DNA of 64,000 bases from Phoenix dactylifera (taxonomy: Eukaryota > Streptophyta > Magnoliopsida > Arecales > Arecaceae): the NCBI RefSeq assembly GCF_009389715.1, contig NC_052395.1:4154001-4218000 (forward strand), in the 5' to 3' direction. Made by a program: the position numbers and the translations under genes. Under the pieces are notes generated by a model. It made no database searches. It was not told the DNA's origin and worked only from the letters and a program-made list of their open reading frames with translations. Shown in pieces: positions 47,728 to 60,311 of this stretch (position 1 is the first letter of the stretch; every line of letters starts with the position of its first letter).

Positions 47728-49300
47728 CTTGTCCACCAAAATTAGATATTCGCTCACTTGAACTCATAGAGGGATGCATTCTTGTTGCATCTACATACTC
47801 ATTATACAATTTAAAAAGACAAGCACGGATATCATCAATCTTTTTCTTGCACTCCTCCAACTCAAATGCCTTTTGATAACAAAACTCTACAAATATCAAC
47901 TTTGATCTGGGATCCAAAATAGAAGCAATTACCAATAAATTATTGCACCGAGACCAATATTTGTTAAACTTTTTTAGCATCTCATTTGTTAATTGCTTCA
48001 CTGTTTCATCAGTATCGATACTTTCATCCATCAACAAAGCCCTAATTCTCCAAACTTCTTTTAGGTATAAATTGGATGTGGGATACTTACAACCAGAAAA
48101 TACTTTAGTGGCATCAAGAAAGGCTTCTAAAAATTTAAGAATTATAGAAGCCTTTTTTCATTCATCATTGGTGGGGCATACACATGAATGCTCAGTTGCA
48201 TATCTAATAAGAGCATCTTTATAACCAAGTGCATCATGCAACATTTCATAAGTAGAATTCCATCTTGTAGGAACATCCAAAGTGAGTCCTTTTCTAGCAG
48301 GAAGTCTCATATGCTGTAGAATTTCATTAAATGCTTGCATTCGAGATGGGGATGCAGAGACATATCTAACAATTTCTCTTATACATTCAATAGCTTTATG
48401 AATGATTTTCATTCCATCCTGAACCATAATATTAAATATATGTGCACAGCATCTAATATGACTGTACTCCCCACTAAACAACATTGAATAACAAAAGTGA
48501 TCTCGGAGCCTTCTCATTACACCATCATTTGTGCTGCAATTATCCAAAGTAATAGCACATATTTTACAATCCAATTCCCATTCAACAAGACATTTTTTTA
48601 CAGCATCTTCAATTGCAAAGCTGGTGTGAGGGTATGGGAGTTTCTTGAAACTAATAATCTTCTTATGCAGAGTAAAATCAGAATCAATGTAATGTGCTGT
48701 GAAAGAAATGTAACCAATTTTCTGATTAGATGTCCAAATATCAGTAGTGAAACTAACCCGAGAACTTAGGTTCTTGAATATATCATGCAATTTTTTTCTC
48801 TCTTTTTGATACAAAGCCATACAATCATGTTTTACAGTCTTACGACCCATAATTTTGAATAATGGCTGAAGAGATCTCATAAAATCTAGAAAAACAGTGT
48901 GCTCAAAAATACGAAATGGAAGCTCAGCACATATGATAAATTTTGCAAGAATTTTTCTACTCTTTTCTTGATTGAATTTGAAAGCCTTTATCGGATCTTT
49001 TGAACTTGGTAGTAAGAGCAACTGATTAGTCGGATTCTTTTGATACTTCTTGCAAACATTTTCAAGATGGCGTTTTAGATGACTCGTTCCTCCTTTAGTG
49101 CTCCCACTTAAAATTTTTTTACAATATTTGCACTTAGCTATTGACCCTTCAGAATTTTTTTCCTCGATAAAGTGATTCCATACCCAAGATCTTTTTCTAG
49201 AAGAATTGTCATAAACATTTTCAGCAGTATCTTCATTTCTATCATCCTCATTCCTTAAATCTTCAACAGTCTCATTTTCACCCACTTTAGAATGAGACAT

Positions 49301-50750
49301 TAGTAAAAATAATCTGCCCAAATAAAAAAATAAACATTACAAATTTAACCACAAAAAAAATATCATTTAATCTATAGCAATAGGAATATCAAAACTATTG
49401 AAGATAATGGAATACCAAAACTATAGCAATAGAAATACCAAAACCAATAGAAATGATTCATGTAAAGCAAGATTAATTACTAACCATTGACAATTTATTT
49501 ATCACAATGTAGCTTCATCATGCCTCAAACAAGAAGTTACAGTCTTACAGACATTTATAAGTAGATACAATATGACCTGTCAGATACTAAAATTTACAGA
49601 TGCACAACATTGCAGTTAACTCAAAGATTAAAAATATTCTAATAAGAGTTACATGTCAACCTCAATGACAAGTGTACTATGTAGCCTGAAGATGTAGAAT
49701 GATATACCGTATACGGTAACCGTAAAAATGCAACAGAAATACAAAACAATTTGCACCATATCCAAAAAATATTGCAAGGAAAAGAACCAAAAATTTAACA
49801 TAGGCATACATCCATGGGCTTGCCATTTGTTTATAAGCTAATTTGAGAATCTTTCCCATTGTTTTCATGTCAGCAATAGCCACTAACAATGTATAATATC
49901 CAGAGTAAACAATTTTGAGTGAATTTTCTCGGTGATGCCAAAATGACTGAAACTAAAGCTGGAGCTTGGAAGTACCGAAGGTCCGAAACTACCAAAACCA
50001 AAAGGCAAAAACTGACATTCAAAGAATCAAAATTGATAGAAATTCAAGTGAAGCTTGCATGAGCGGACTAAATGCCAAATCCCAAAACAAATAAAGATAA
50101 TGGAAGATCGCGATGGACGGTCGAAGAGCCCTCAGATCTAGGGTTTCCCCGCTTCGCCGAGCTTGGCGGTCGACGACGATGGCTGGCGACCGGCGACAAG
50201 CTGACAAGAAAAAGCGGAGAAACCCTAGCTCCACGCCTCCGCCGCTCGTCCACTCTGCGCCTCTGCAAATCCTAACCAAAACGAAGGTAATCGTACCTCA
50301 AAACCTAGCTTCGCCGATGATAGGGTGGTCGGGACTCCTCTTCACCACGACGGACCGTCGAAGAGATGAAGATCTTGGACGGTCGACGACGACGACGACG
50401 ACCGGAGAAACCCTAGCTTCAGTGCTTGTCGCCTCGTCGCCTCCACCGGCCACTGCTCGTCCACTCGGACCGCTCCGCCTCTGCTAAATTAGCCGCTGCC
50501 CGCGATGTCGATTCAGGCGATTACATTTAGGGGATTCGGGTTTGGGCCGGGTGGCAGACGGGCCCGCGATTCGGGCTGGAGGTGGCCTCTGACTTGGACG
50601 GGCCCCGGCCGGGCCAATGATATACCCGAGCCCGGCCCGAAATAGATATGGGCTTAATCATTCAGCCCGAGCCCGGCCCGAACTGTATTGAGCCTAGCCC
50701 ATAGCCCAGCCCGCGGGCGGCCCGGCCCGATGGGCTTCGGGCCGGCCCGA
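49301..50750 (-). other. hAT 5' region: leader, probable intron and subterminal repeats
   Basis: AT-rich from 49301 to about 50040, which fits a leader intron. It is GC-rich at 50100-50490 with CT/CGACGA-rich leader sequence, then CCCGGCCCGA subterminal repeats from 50530. The overlapping open frames at 50019-50487 are low-complexity leader, not genes. Confidence 0.5.
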
Positions 50751-50775
50751 GCCCACTTCCAGCCCTAGATCTATC

Positions 50776-51490
50776 CCTCTAGCATCATTAATATTATTTT
50801 GACAGTCAATCATGCTAAAAGTAATATTTATTATGCTCTTAATAGATGGGAAGAATTTATTTCATTCTATTTTAAAATTTAAGAGCACTTTTTGAAGAAA
50901 AATTTATTACAATTCTCAATCAAATCTAACTTTTTCAATATTTTATATAGATTTTTTTTTCATATAATGTATGAAATCTTATTCTATATTAAAATTACTT
51001 TTTATCTCTTTTATTTGAAAACTCCAACTAAATCCGAGTTATTTTTTTTATAAGCCATATTTTTTTTCTTCTTACCGTTACAATTGTTTTTTGGGTGGAC
51101 TCCATTCAGGGGGAATTTTGGGTGAGGAGGAACTTCGTTGGGTTGGTAATGGGGTTTGGGTTGGAGAAGTGAGAAAGAATCATGGATGGAGAAGGAGGCG
51201 GTAGCAGATGCTGAGTTGCTGAGGATATTTCAAGATATCGGGATATGAAGGATAGTATTCTAAATTTCCATAAAGTTTTGAAAACTCTTAACCGGCTAAA
51301 CCAGTATAGAGATCAAAAATCCGTCTCGTTTTCTTTAATCCAATTATTGAGATTTGACCTACATAACAATTATGTAAACATACAAAGGATATTGAAACAA
51401 AACTTTAATGATGAACATGTTGACCAAAGTTGTGCAACCAATATGAGCAAGTTGCTTGACCATAACAGATCCTCGGTATCTACAATTTCA
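50776..51490. repeat. Duplicated segment, copy B, right part
   Basis: Aligns with about 4456-5130 of copy A through CTCTAGCATCATTAATATTATTTTGACAG-type sequence to GCAACCAATATGAG. A 90-codon open frame at 51245-51517 is broken in copy A and has no domain I recognise. Confidence 0.75.
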
Positions 51491-51954
51491 TTTTCAAAAG
51501 GTCAACTTGCCGTCTAGTATCCTGTCGCCATCATTTTTTTTTTTTTTTTTTGTTGTTGCTTCATAGTGCTCCATCATTTTAATTGCGCTTTTGCTCTTGT
51601 CCATAATAAAAAAAGAAAAAAGAAAAAGGAGACAAAAAAAAAATAAATTCTAAATGCGTAATTAATCTAGTTTCCTGAAAAATCATAATAATAAAAACAT
51701 CTACGATTCTTAAACAAAGATCACGTCTGCCCATCCGCGCTTGATGATAACAAACCAGCAAAATGTGAGTGCATCCTGCAAAACCAGCAAAAGCCAAACG
51801 GATGAATGACAGCATGCAAAAACTGAGGAAACAGTCAAAATAGACACACGTTATTTTATCGCTTTTTTTTTAATAAAAATAATAATTTATAAAACTCTAA
51901 CGTGAGTACATCCTGCCAAATCACGAGAAAGTAAAAGAAACAAAAAAGAAAGAA
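51491..51954. other. AT-rich spacer, nothing recognised
   Basis: Homopolymer-rich DNA with no supported gene. A T-run at about 51865-51875 could be the minus-strand poly(A) of the neighbouring LINE-like piece, but I see no target duplication to prove it. Confidence 0.4.
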
Positions 51955-52236
51955 TGTCTACTGCTGAAGTCCAAAAGATCTCTCCGGCATGCCGGACAAC
52001 AAAGGAAGTGACCCAATCTGCTGCCTTATTTGCCTCTCAAATATATGTGCTGCCTGAAAATCGTCCATCTCTTAAGCCAGTCTGCGGGTCTCTCGGATGA
52101 AGGGATGACCATCACCATACCAGTCCTCTCTCCGGATCTAGCCAATCACCACAGATAAATCCCCGTCGAGATACATCCGCTCGGAGCACTAAGTATCCGC
52201 CTCGCATAAGATAAGCTCGTCCACGCTATCCGGAGC
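51955..52236 (-). pseudogene. LINE-type RNase H domain, C-terminal part, decayed
   Basis: The minus strand reads LRIAWTSLSYARRILSA, then after a frame change RMYLDGDLSVVIG, a stop where Trp is expected, YGDGHPFIRETRRLA and MDDFQAAHIF. This fits the second half of the RNase H domain (RVT_3 type) found at the end of plant LINE polyproteins. It continues from the piece at 63835-64000 once the Sirevirus-like element is removed. Confidence 0.7.
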
Positions 52237-54457
52237 TGTTGCCCAGTAGATACAACCCAAGAGGGGGGGTGAATTGGGTCTTTTAAAACTTTTAACCTAC
52301 TTCTAAAAGTTTTTGATTAATTATGCTAAGTTGTATAGATGCACAGTGAAAGTTAAACTTAGCAACAGTTTGATGTATAGAATGTGACTTGATTGAATAT
52401 GCTTGCTACTAAAGAATTCGCGGATAATAGTTAAGCATGCAATTTATCTAAGTGAGTAAGTGTGTACGTTAGACAATAACAAGAAGCATTACAAACACAA
52501 CAAACATATAGTGGTTCGGTGCACCCCAGCACCTACATCCACTCCCCAAGTCCTCTTGGGAATTTCACTATAATCCTACAGATTACAGCCGGTTGTTTTA
52601 CAAGCTCACAACCCAACTTGTTGTTTTACGAGCGCACAACGAACTCGGTCGGTTTTCCCAGGCTCACCGACTAGAACCACTCCGATTGTTTTCCCGGGAT
52701 CACAATCGAACCCTTACACGTTGGTTTTACCCTCGGCTCACCAACAAACCTAACACCGTTGGTTTTCCCTTTTGGCTTACCAACAACCCTTAACCCCTTG
52801 ATTCAATCCCTTGATTGAATCAAGTTACAGGATATTAAAACAAAGTGTAAAACAAATCAAAGCTTCTTAAATAAGCAAATATAACAATATAAACAAAGAG
52901 AGTAAAGAGAAGCCCTCAAACGAGTTTTGAAGATGAAGGAGCTCGGCTTCTTCTTTACTTGACCCTCTTCTGATTTGGCACGAAGTAGAGGATTTCCGAG
53001 GCAGCACACGGATGAAGAGGAAGCTTTGGGATTCACTTGGATGCTCTTCTTCTCTCTATTTCACTTTGAATGGCCCTTTTTGTGCTTATGGGAGATTTCC
53101 CTTGTAATCTCTTTCCTAAATGTTTTCTCCCACTTCCATTTTTTTCTCCCCTAGCTCTCTTCTTGTTTTTATAGCTTTAGATGGCGTGGAAACAAGAATA
53201 TAGCCGTTAGAGACAAAAATAGAGCCGTTGGACACAGTCTGCACTTCCTGACAATATTACCGTTGGGATCGGAGTCGACTCGCGCGATCAGAAGTCGACT
53301 CGTCTGTTGCAGGAGTCGACTCGTGCTTTACTGGAGACGACTCGGCCACTGTTCCAAATTTGAATTATTGTGCATCCTCGACTGGGAGTCGACTCGTCTT
53401 AACCCGGAGTCGACTCGCCAACATCTGGAGCTGACTTGGCATCTTCGGAGTCGGCTCATCCCATGAATTCAGAGGACATACTTTCTGATTTTCTTCCTCG
53501 AGTCGACTCGGATTCTCTTGGAGTCGACTCGGCTCTCAGAACCCGAAAACTGATCCTCTGTATTTTTGGCTTGTTTGGTCTTGGAGTCGACTCAAATTGT
53601 TCCGGAGTCGACTCGGCTCTCAGTTTTTGAAACACAGCCTTCTGCCATCTTGGTGTAGCGCTGCCTTGGAGTCGACTCGAGCTGTCTGGGAGTCGACTCG
53701 AATCTCAGAGTCCGAAAACTGATCCTCTGTATTTTGGGGTCGCGCTGCCTTGGAGTCGACTCGGATTTTGCGGGAGTCGACTCGGCTCTCAGACACAGCA
53801 GATTGGTCTTCTGTCTTCTTTGGGGTCGCGGTGTCTAGGAGTCGACTCGCGTATTGCGGGAGTCGACTCGAATCTCAGAGTCCGAAAAAAAACGTTCTCT
53901 GACTTTTTCCTTGTGTTCCTCTGAGAGTCGACTCTCACTTTCTTTGGAGTCGACTTGCCAACTATCGGAGTCGACTCGCGTTCCACTGGAGTCGACTCGG
54001 CTCTCAGGGTCCAAAATAACTTCTCTGTCTTTCTGTCTGTGACTTCCTGGAGGCGACTCGTACTACCCTGGAGTCGACTCGGCAAGCATCGGAGTCGACT
54101 CGCGCTCTTCAGGAGTCGACTCGTTGACAGGTTCTGAGATGAATCTTTCTGTCCGGCTGTCTGTTGCTCCTTGGAGTCGACTCGGAACTGTAGGAGTCGA
54201 CTCGAGTGCCTTTTCTTTGAATTTTTCTTAAAACTTGCTCTTCTAAATTGAATCCTTTGAACTTGAGACTTGGGCCAATAAATTGTAGCTTTCTTCCAAC
54301 TTTTCTTGAGAGCTTTGGAGGCCTTCTTGTGTTCTTCCAACTTGTTATGTTTCTAGCAAAATAAATATCTTTCTTCTTGCAATACAAACATTAGTAATTA
54401 TACTTCAAGATTTTGTGATCATCAAAATCAATCTTTAAATCGATCCTTGGGTCATCA
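52237..54457 (-). repeat. Sirevirus-like element, 3' LTR
   Basis: 2221 bases, near-identical to 61610-63829. It includes the palindrome cluster at 53270-54205. Confidence 0.95.
53270..54205 (-). repeat. Cluster of about 24 GAGTCGACTC palindromes (3' LTR)
   Basis: About 24 GTCGACT-centred copies in 935 bases, mostly in pairs 20-25 bases apart with pairs repeating at 70-100 bases. Degenerate copies such as GGAGACGACTCGG and GGCGACTCG occur between them. The same cluster lies in the 5' LTR at 62643-63575. Palindrome clusters in LTRs are a known Sirevirus trait; the core motif here is GTCGAC. Confidence 0.93.
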
Positions 54458-57400
54458 GTCTCCCCCTTTTTGATGATGACAAAACTTGGAGTATATGCAA
54501 TATAAGATATATTGTGTTCTAGAAGTAATGCATAGCTAAGTTGCATGAAGTAAAAACATATATATTTAAGAACATACTTCATGATAATGCTTTAGATTTA
54601 ATCAGCTTAACACAATCAACATATTTCAATTTAAGCTGATTTGTATTCAATACAAAACACAAAGCATTATGAACATATACTTAGATATTTCTCCCCCTTT
54701 TTGACAACATCAAAAAGATAGTGAAACATTAAGCACAAAGATCAGAATACTCAAATAAGATTAATCATATATGAATCATATAACTCAAGGCAATAATATT
54801 AGAATCAGATTAATGAGTATAGATCAGAGCCAATTAAGATAATTTCAGAGCAAAACACATCGAATGTGATTTCAAGAAGTTTTCTAATTTGATACCACAG
54901 ATAGTTTTCTAATCAAGTATAGGTGGAATCTTCCTTAGGTTAATACAAGAAGTACCACAAATGATATTCAAGAAAACACATGAGTGGAAATCTAACCTCT
55001 CTTTAATAAGTATGAAAGCTTGTTCATTTAAGACCTTTTGCCCAATCTATTAAGTATTTTATCAACATGAGAGCAATTTAATTAATTTTCAGAGTAAAAG
55101 ATCAAAACTTATATATTTGAAAGACATATCATCATGTTGGATCATTAATTCTTAATGACTTCAAGGTTCTTTTATGATAATAAGAGCATTGGGGCACAAA
55201 TACCAAAATATGAATTCAGTTTTTGATACATCTTAGAGCTCTTTTACAAACTTTCTTTTATTCTTTTAGAAAATAAGCACAATTTGATATATATATAGAG
55301 ATATGAATTGGCACAAAATTGAAGTTCTAAAGAGCAAGCCAATTAGGACTCATTAGTGAATTCCAAAATAGATTTTCTATGAGGTACTCTAGAAAATTCA
55401 ACACATTATTCTCCCCCTTTTTCATTAAGTTAGAGGCTCTTAAGATCAACTATTTGAATTGTAATTTGGTTCATGATTGATGCATAGGATATACTAACCA
55501 AATAACAAGCCTCAAGGTGTATCGTAAAAATTTTCAGATTTAAATTTCAGATGATAAATATTGGAGAGCATTATTTTCTATAAGTTTCAGCTTATTTTCA
55601 TAAGACTCAAGGTTTGAGATAAGACAACCTTTATAGAACTCATCTCAAGGTAATTAAAGCATGTCTTGCAATATAAGGAGGTTCATCAAAATCAATCCAT
55701 AAAATTCAAGGTATGCATCAAATTAAAGTATCTTTAGAATATCTAAAGCTCCCCCTCAAAAGATGCATTCCTCTTTAATCATTCTTTTCTTTTGATATCG
55801 AGAGTGTAGAGTGATCTAGAATTATTCAAAATTTATAGTAGTCACTCTTCCTAATCCTTTAAGAACAAGTTATGCTTTCTCCTAATCTTAGAGAAAATGT
55901 ATAGAATTATTAATCAGAAAATGATTCATTTGAAGCTCAGTTTCTTTCAAAAGCATTTACATTTTCTTTCTTTTAGAATCATTTGAGTGAGCTGAAATAT
56001 TTCTAGCTTTAAGATCATTCACTCTATTTTGTCTTTAATAATGTCGGAGAGAAAAACATATAGATGATCATTGAAATATATATATTTATAGAACTCAATT
56101 TCTTAATCATAGTTTTTCAGCAATGTATACATGAAGCACAATAAATATTTTTAATATCAAAATAAAATCATATATTTAAAAATATTTGCTTGCAATCAAG
56201 ATCATTGATCATTTAGACCAATATTAGTAGATTTTAATGATAAGAAAAGATATGTTTCGGATGCGTATCGGAGCAATAAGCCAAGGCATCAAAATTAATT
56301 CTGTTTTTCTTAAATTAAGATTTTATTTAGAAATCATATTGAGTTTAAGCTTTTATACAAAATCAGATTCTGAATTTTCATAAGAATTTCCAAGAAGGCT
56401 CTCAAAATTTGAGATATGTATCTTCTACTTTGTAGCTCATCTTAAATTACTAAGATTGAAAACACATATTTCAATAACATTAGAGCATTTTCAGAATCTT
56501 TGTATTTAGTATTGAGTTTCGATACAAAATGGAGGATATTTTAACAAGTATTAGGATATTATGTATCAAAGTTAGGCAAGTAGAAAGATAGATCAAGATC
56601 AATTCATTTTGCCTAAATAGAGATATCTTTCTCTTCTCATTTCAACTTTCATATTTTAACGATGATTGTGAATGACAAATCTGAATTTTCTTACCCAACA
56701 AAAATTTTATGTAGTATTTCAAACAATCAATCAAATTGTCCAAGCATGAAGCATTACAAAATATTGAGAATCCATAATTTAAAGCATCATGCCATATGCA
56801 AAATATATTATGTATTAAGTCATGCATTAGAATATTAAGAGTAAGAATGTTAAGGATCAAAATCAATTCTTTTCAAATAAACTCCCCCTATTTAAATATA
56901 ATTTTGCACTGATTTCATCCTTAAAGTGTGTTTTCAAGTGATTAAAAAATTTGACTTGATTCTTCTTATATACTTTCATTTACTTTGTCTTTCATTTATA
57001 ACTTTCTTATGCTCTATACTCTATTTGCTCCCTATCCGGTGGAGTTGGGAAGGGGCACGAGGTACTACCACTAGCCTCCCTCTTGTGCCGTCCCTAATAT
57101 GCCCTATACCGAACAGTTGGGTCAAATAGTGCCGGGTACTACCACTAGCCTCCCCATTGGCACCATCCCTATGATGAGCAATATAGAAAGGTTAAAATGT
57201 TTACTTCAAACTCTCCCTGTTTAAGTGTAATTAATTATGGATTTTATTCCTTCCAAATGTGCCGAATATATTATGCTTGTTTTGCTTTTCCTTAAGATTG
57301 AAGTATTTGCCTTTTACTTAGATCTTTACTTCTCTTGAATAATGTTCACTTTCTTTTCTTTATCTCTCTTTCATTTTGTTATTCTCAAGTAATTTACATG

Positions 57401-57700
57401 AAAGAGCAGAATAAAGAAATAATCAAATGTATCATATAGAGGTATATCATGCAAACAATATTTTCATTATGCCCAAGAATTCGTAGCTTCTCACAAGTCA
57501 TTCTAAATCAAAGTTTTAATCATATACTTGTGTATTTCATGGTTATGATATATCCATAGAAATATTTTAGTTTGAGCAAACCATGAAACAATTTCCAAAA
57601 GCATAAGTCAATTAATACATATATGGACATGATATCAAAAGATTAACAATTAATGATTTTAATCATGTCATAATAAGATTTAAAGTTATTGACTTTGCTC
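54458..57700 (-). other. Sirevirus-like element, non-coding region with repeated polypurine tracts
   Basis: Polypurine tracts on the minus strand (plus-strand CTCCCCCTTTTT or shorter) occur at 54459-54471, 54690-54702, 55411-55422, 55749-55756 and 56882-56889. The first adjoins the LTR. A small duplicated unit with ACTACCACTAGCCTCCC lies at about 57060 and 57147. No coding region was found. Confidence 0.6.
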
Positions 57701-60300
57701 AGCTAATTTATGAGAGAGATATCTAGACTTACTTATTCATTATATGTTCTTCAAGCCAAACTAGATTTCTTATGTGTGAACTTTTGGCTGAAGAAGATCC
57801 TCTCTCTTGTTTGCATGTGAATGTTTATTGTATCTTATGTGGAGGTGTCCTTCAAGCTGAAATCACTCATTTTCTTGCTCAAGGATTCTGCATTATTACC
57901 AAACTCCTTTTCTTTCTTGAAAGAAAGTCTTTAGTTTCTTTAAGATACAACCCATTCATCCAACATATTTCTAACTAGATGACTCAATTTAAGATAAGAT
58001 AATAGTTGAATATCGAGTCACTTTACTCAAGAGATTGCCTAAATATAAGCAAGCACATATCACTTGAACTAAAGAAATAGTTTCATTAACCAAGATAGTT
58101 CAAGGACAAGCATGTGAGGCAATGGAAAGATTTATCAAGGTCAAATCAATTTCTTATTTCCAAAATCAATTTAGTTTAGATTCTATTTGCTTAAGATAAT
58201 TATCAAAAGGATATGTTAGCTAGGTTCTAATCAACTTATCTTAAACGGTTGTTTCTTTCAAAATATGATTCATTAAAGTTGGATTGAAGTCTTGCATAAG
58301 GTCACATAATAAGCATACATTCAGGTCTACTAGCTGTATGATAAAATAATTATTCTATCATACTTCAATACAGCTTTAAACAATAGATCTACTTTGCTCA
58401 TCCTTTTCAAATTCTACAAGATGGGGTCATAGATATACCTTCTTCATGCCAGTCTTCTATAAGGGTTTTCTTGTGGACTAACTTTGGTCAATGAAGATCT
58501 CCCTTTCTTGTTTGTCTTAATTTGGAGTTTGAGAGAAGATGTTAATTCATTCATTATATATATTTCAAACTCACCTTACATGAGCTAAGTAAAATCTTCA
58601 TATAACTCTTCATTAGTAGAACCAAAAATGATGTCATCAATGCATACTTTGAGCAAATAAGATATCACAAATTCTTCTTTTTGATGCATAGATTTATCAC
58701 TATTACTTTCTATCAAAAAGGTTACTTAAGCTTTTATATATCATGCTTTTGATGTTTGTTCCAAATCACATATTGCTTTATCATATTTGTAATGAGTGTT
58801 TTCAAATAAGGTGGTTATTTTACATAGATCCCTTTTTAATGAAATAACCACATAGGAGTGTATTCTACACATTCATTTGACAGAATATAAAGCTCATAAA
58901 GCAAGCAGATGATAATGGTGATCTTTACTTCTAATCATGCAAGAATTTTATCAAGATCTATTTCATCTTTTCTTGATTTAGTCTTTTAGTAGTTATCAAT
59001 TTTTTTTTATTGAGTGCATTTATGAAAAACTCAATTTGGTTCTAATTATTAACAAGTTTTCAGATTGTTATATGTAAAAGATTAACCATATACATATATA
59101 ATCTAATTTTAGTATCTTGATAATAAATCATTAGTCTCATAGAGAATAAAATGAATTCATATTTCTACAACTAGAATCTTTTCATGAATGTTCTATATGC
59201 ATTGCTTGATGAATGATATCCAAGGATAGACATATCTCTATCAGATTTGGCATTATTTTCATAAGAGCATATCAAGCATAACATGTACGACTGAAAAATA
59301 TGAAAGATATGCAATGGTTCATTTTTCATTTTTCAGAAGATCAAAATTTTCATCAAAAATAGATCTAATAGAAATCATATGTATGACAAGCAGTGATGAT
59401 AGTCTTTTAAAAATTATTTAAGTAGATGACTATCATACATAATTGTCTTTTTCATTTCTTCAAGAATTCTATTAACCCTATTTTACTTATGATGTCCTTG
59501 GAGCTGAAATAATTGAATTTAATATTATTTTCTGTATAACCTTAATCAGGATTTTGGTTTTCAACACTGTGCCATGATCTTCACAGTTTGGAAACCTTTT
59601 TCATTTGAAACGCTTTTACAAGATTTAGTAAATACAGAAAAATACTTCAGTTTTATTTTCCAAGAACAAATCCAATGTAAGCTTTTGAAAACTTAGAGAT
59701 GGAAACAACATCTTTAGATTTAGAAATGATTTTTGTTTGTTTCCTTAGTTAGCATGCATAGCAAAACTTTGACCTTTAAGTAGATAATCTAAGTAAGCCT
59801 ATGGCAAGGTCTTTTGAGATTAAGTACATACTAGCATGAGTTGATTCTATGTGCCAAGGATGGTTTCTTTAATCATGATATTCATAGTGCATATATTCAA
59901 ATGCACACCAAGTACACATTATCATATCTAAGATCAATAAACAATAATGCCAAGGATAAAAACTCTCAATCAAGCATATAGAGAATTCATAGAGTTGTTC
60001 TTAATAAATTGATTAATCATTTAGCAACTTATCCAATAGTGAGTAAAGTATACTATAAAATGAAATGATTTGATTATATTTCCAAAAGTATTTTCTATAT
60101 CACAAAATTGATCAATACTAGCAATTCATATCAAATACTAAAGCAAAAATAATGATGAGATGCAAGGATTACTGATTTCATTATTATTATTTTTTAATTA
60201 CTTTTCATAAGTGTATTTTAAGTTTCACTCTTTAATGTGTGTCTAGAACACCCATTTGTATGAAAGTTCTATTTGTTTCATGGGTATCTTGGCACACCTT
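57701..60300 (-). pseudogene. Sirevirus-like pol, heavily decayed
   Basis: Islands of copia pol are readable on the minus strand in the right order. Near 59625-59530, SNEKGF followed in another frame by EDHGT (integrase core). Near 59240-59170, LGYHSSSNAYRTF (integrase C-terminal part). At 58646-58604, VCIDDIIFGSTNEE (RT active site, with the usual Tyr of YVDD replaced by Cys). Stops and frame changes separate every island, and the whole is about 2.6 kb against nearly 4 kb for an intact pol, so deletions are also present. No enzyme could be made. Confidence 0.75.
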
Positions 60301-60311
60301 AATCTACATCC

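Larger units (their letters stand above)
37305..49300 (-). pseudogene. hAT transposase, interrupted by Athila 2 and by stops
   Basis: Read on the minus strand: start MSHSKVGEN at 49300; BED zinc finger with KCKYCKKILSG and SHLKRHLENVC (about 49150-49065); RNase H-like core with CMALYQKERKKL, TTDIWTSN and CAHIFNIMVQDG; a stop at about 48159 where a Trp is expected; then SILDPRSKL and SSERISNFGG up to 47733. Athila 2 intervenes. The gene resumes at 37854 with RPKRSELDSYLDDD, LAWWKSNAAVYPILSRV and the dimerisation motif STVSSESAFSIGGRVVDQYR, then LCTQDWLRE-like sequence to a donor at 37488 (AG|GTATAT). A last exon (37354-37305) follows acceptor TGTAG and ends in TGA. Two more stops lie in the C-terminal part. 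The gene was defective by nonsense mutations as well as by insertion. Confidence 0.9.
35687..50767 (-). mobile_element. hAT transposon with a split transposase gene
   Basis: Terminal inverted repeats TAGGGCTGGAAGTGGGC (35687-35703) and GCCCACTTCCAGCCCTA (50751-50767) are flanked by an exact 8-base target duplication GATCTATC (35679-35686 and 50768-50775). Subterminal regions are packed with GGCCCGAGCCCGG motifs. Copy A of the duplicated segment shows the empty site. Total length is 15.1 kb, of which 9.9 kb is a nested Athila, so the element was about 5.2 kb. The transposase runs on the minus strand and has several stops. Confidence 0.95.

Noticed and set aside
50019-50487. Overlapping Arg/Ser/Pro-rich frames near the hAT 5' end
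   Set aside because: Low-complexity leader sequence in several frames on both strands; no domain and no conserved start.
3875-51490. Copies A and B as an LTR pair
   Set aside because: They do not start TG or end CA, have no primer site or polypurine tract next to them, and enclose unrelated elements.
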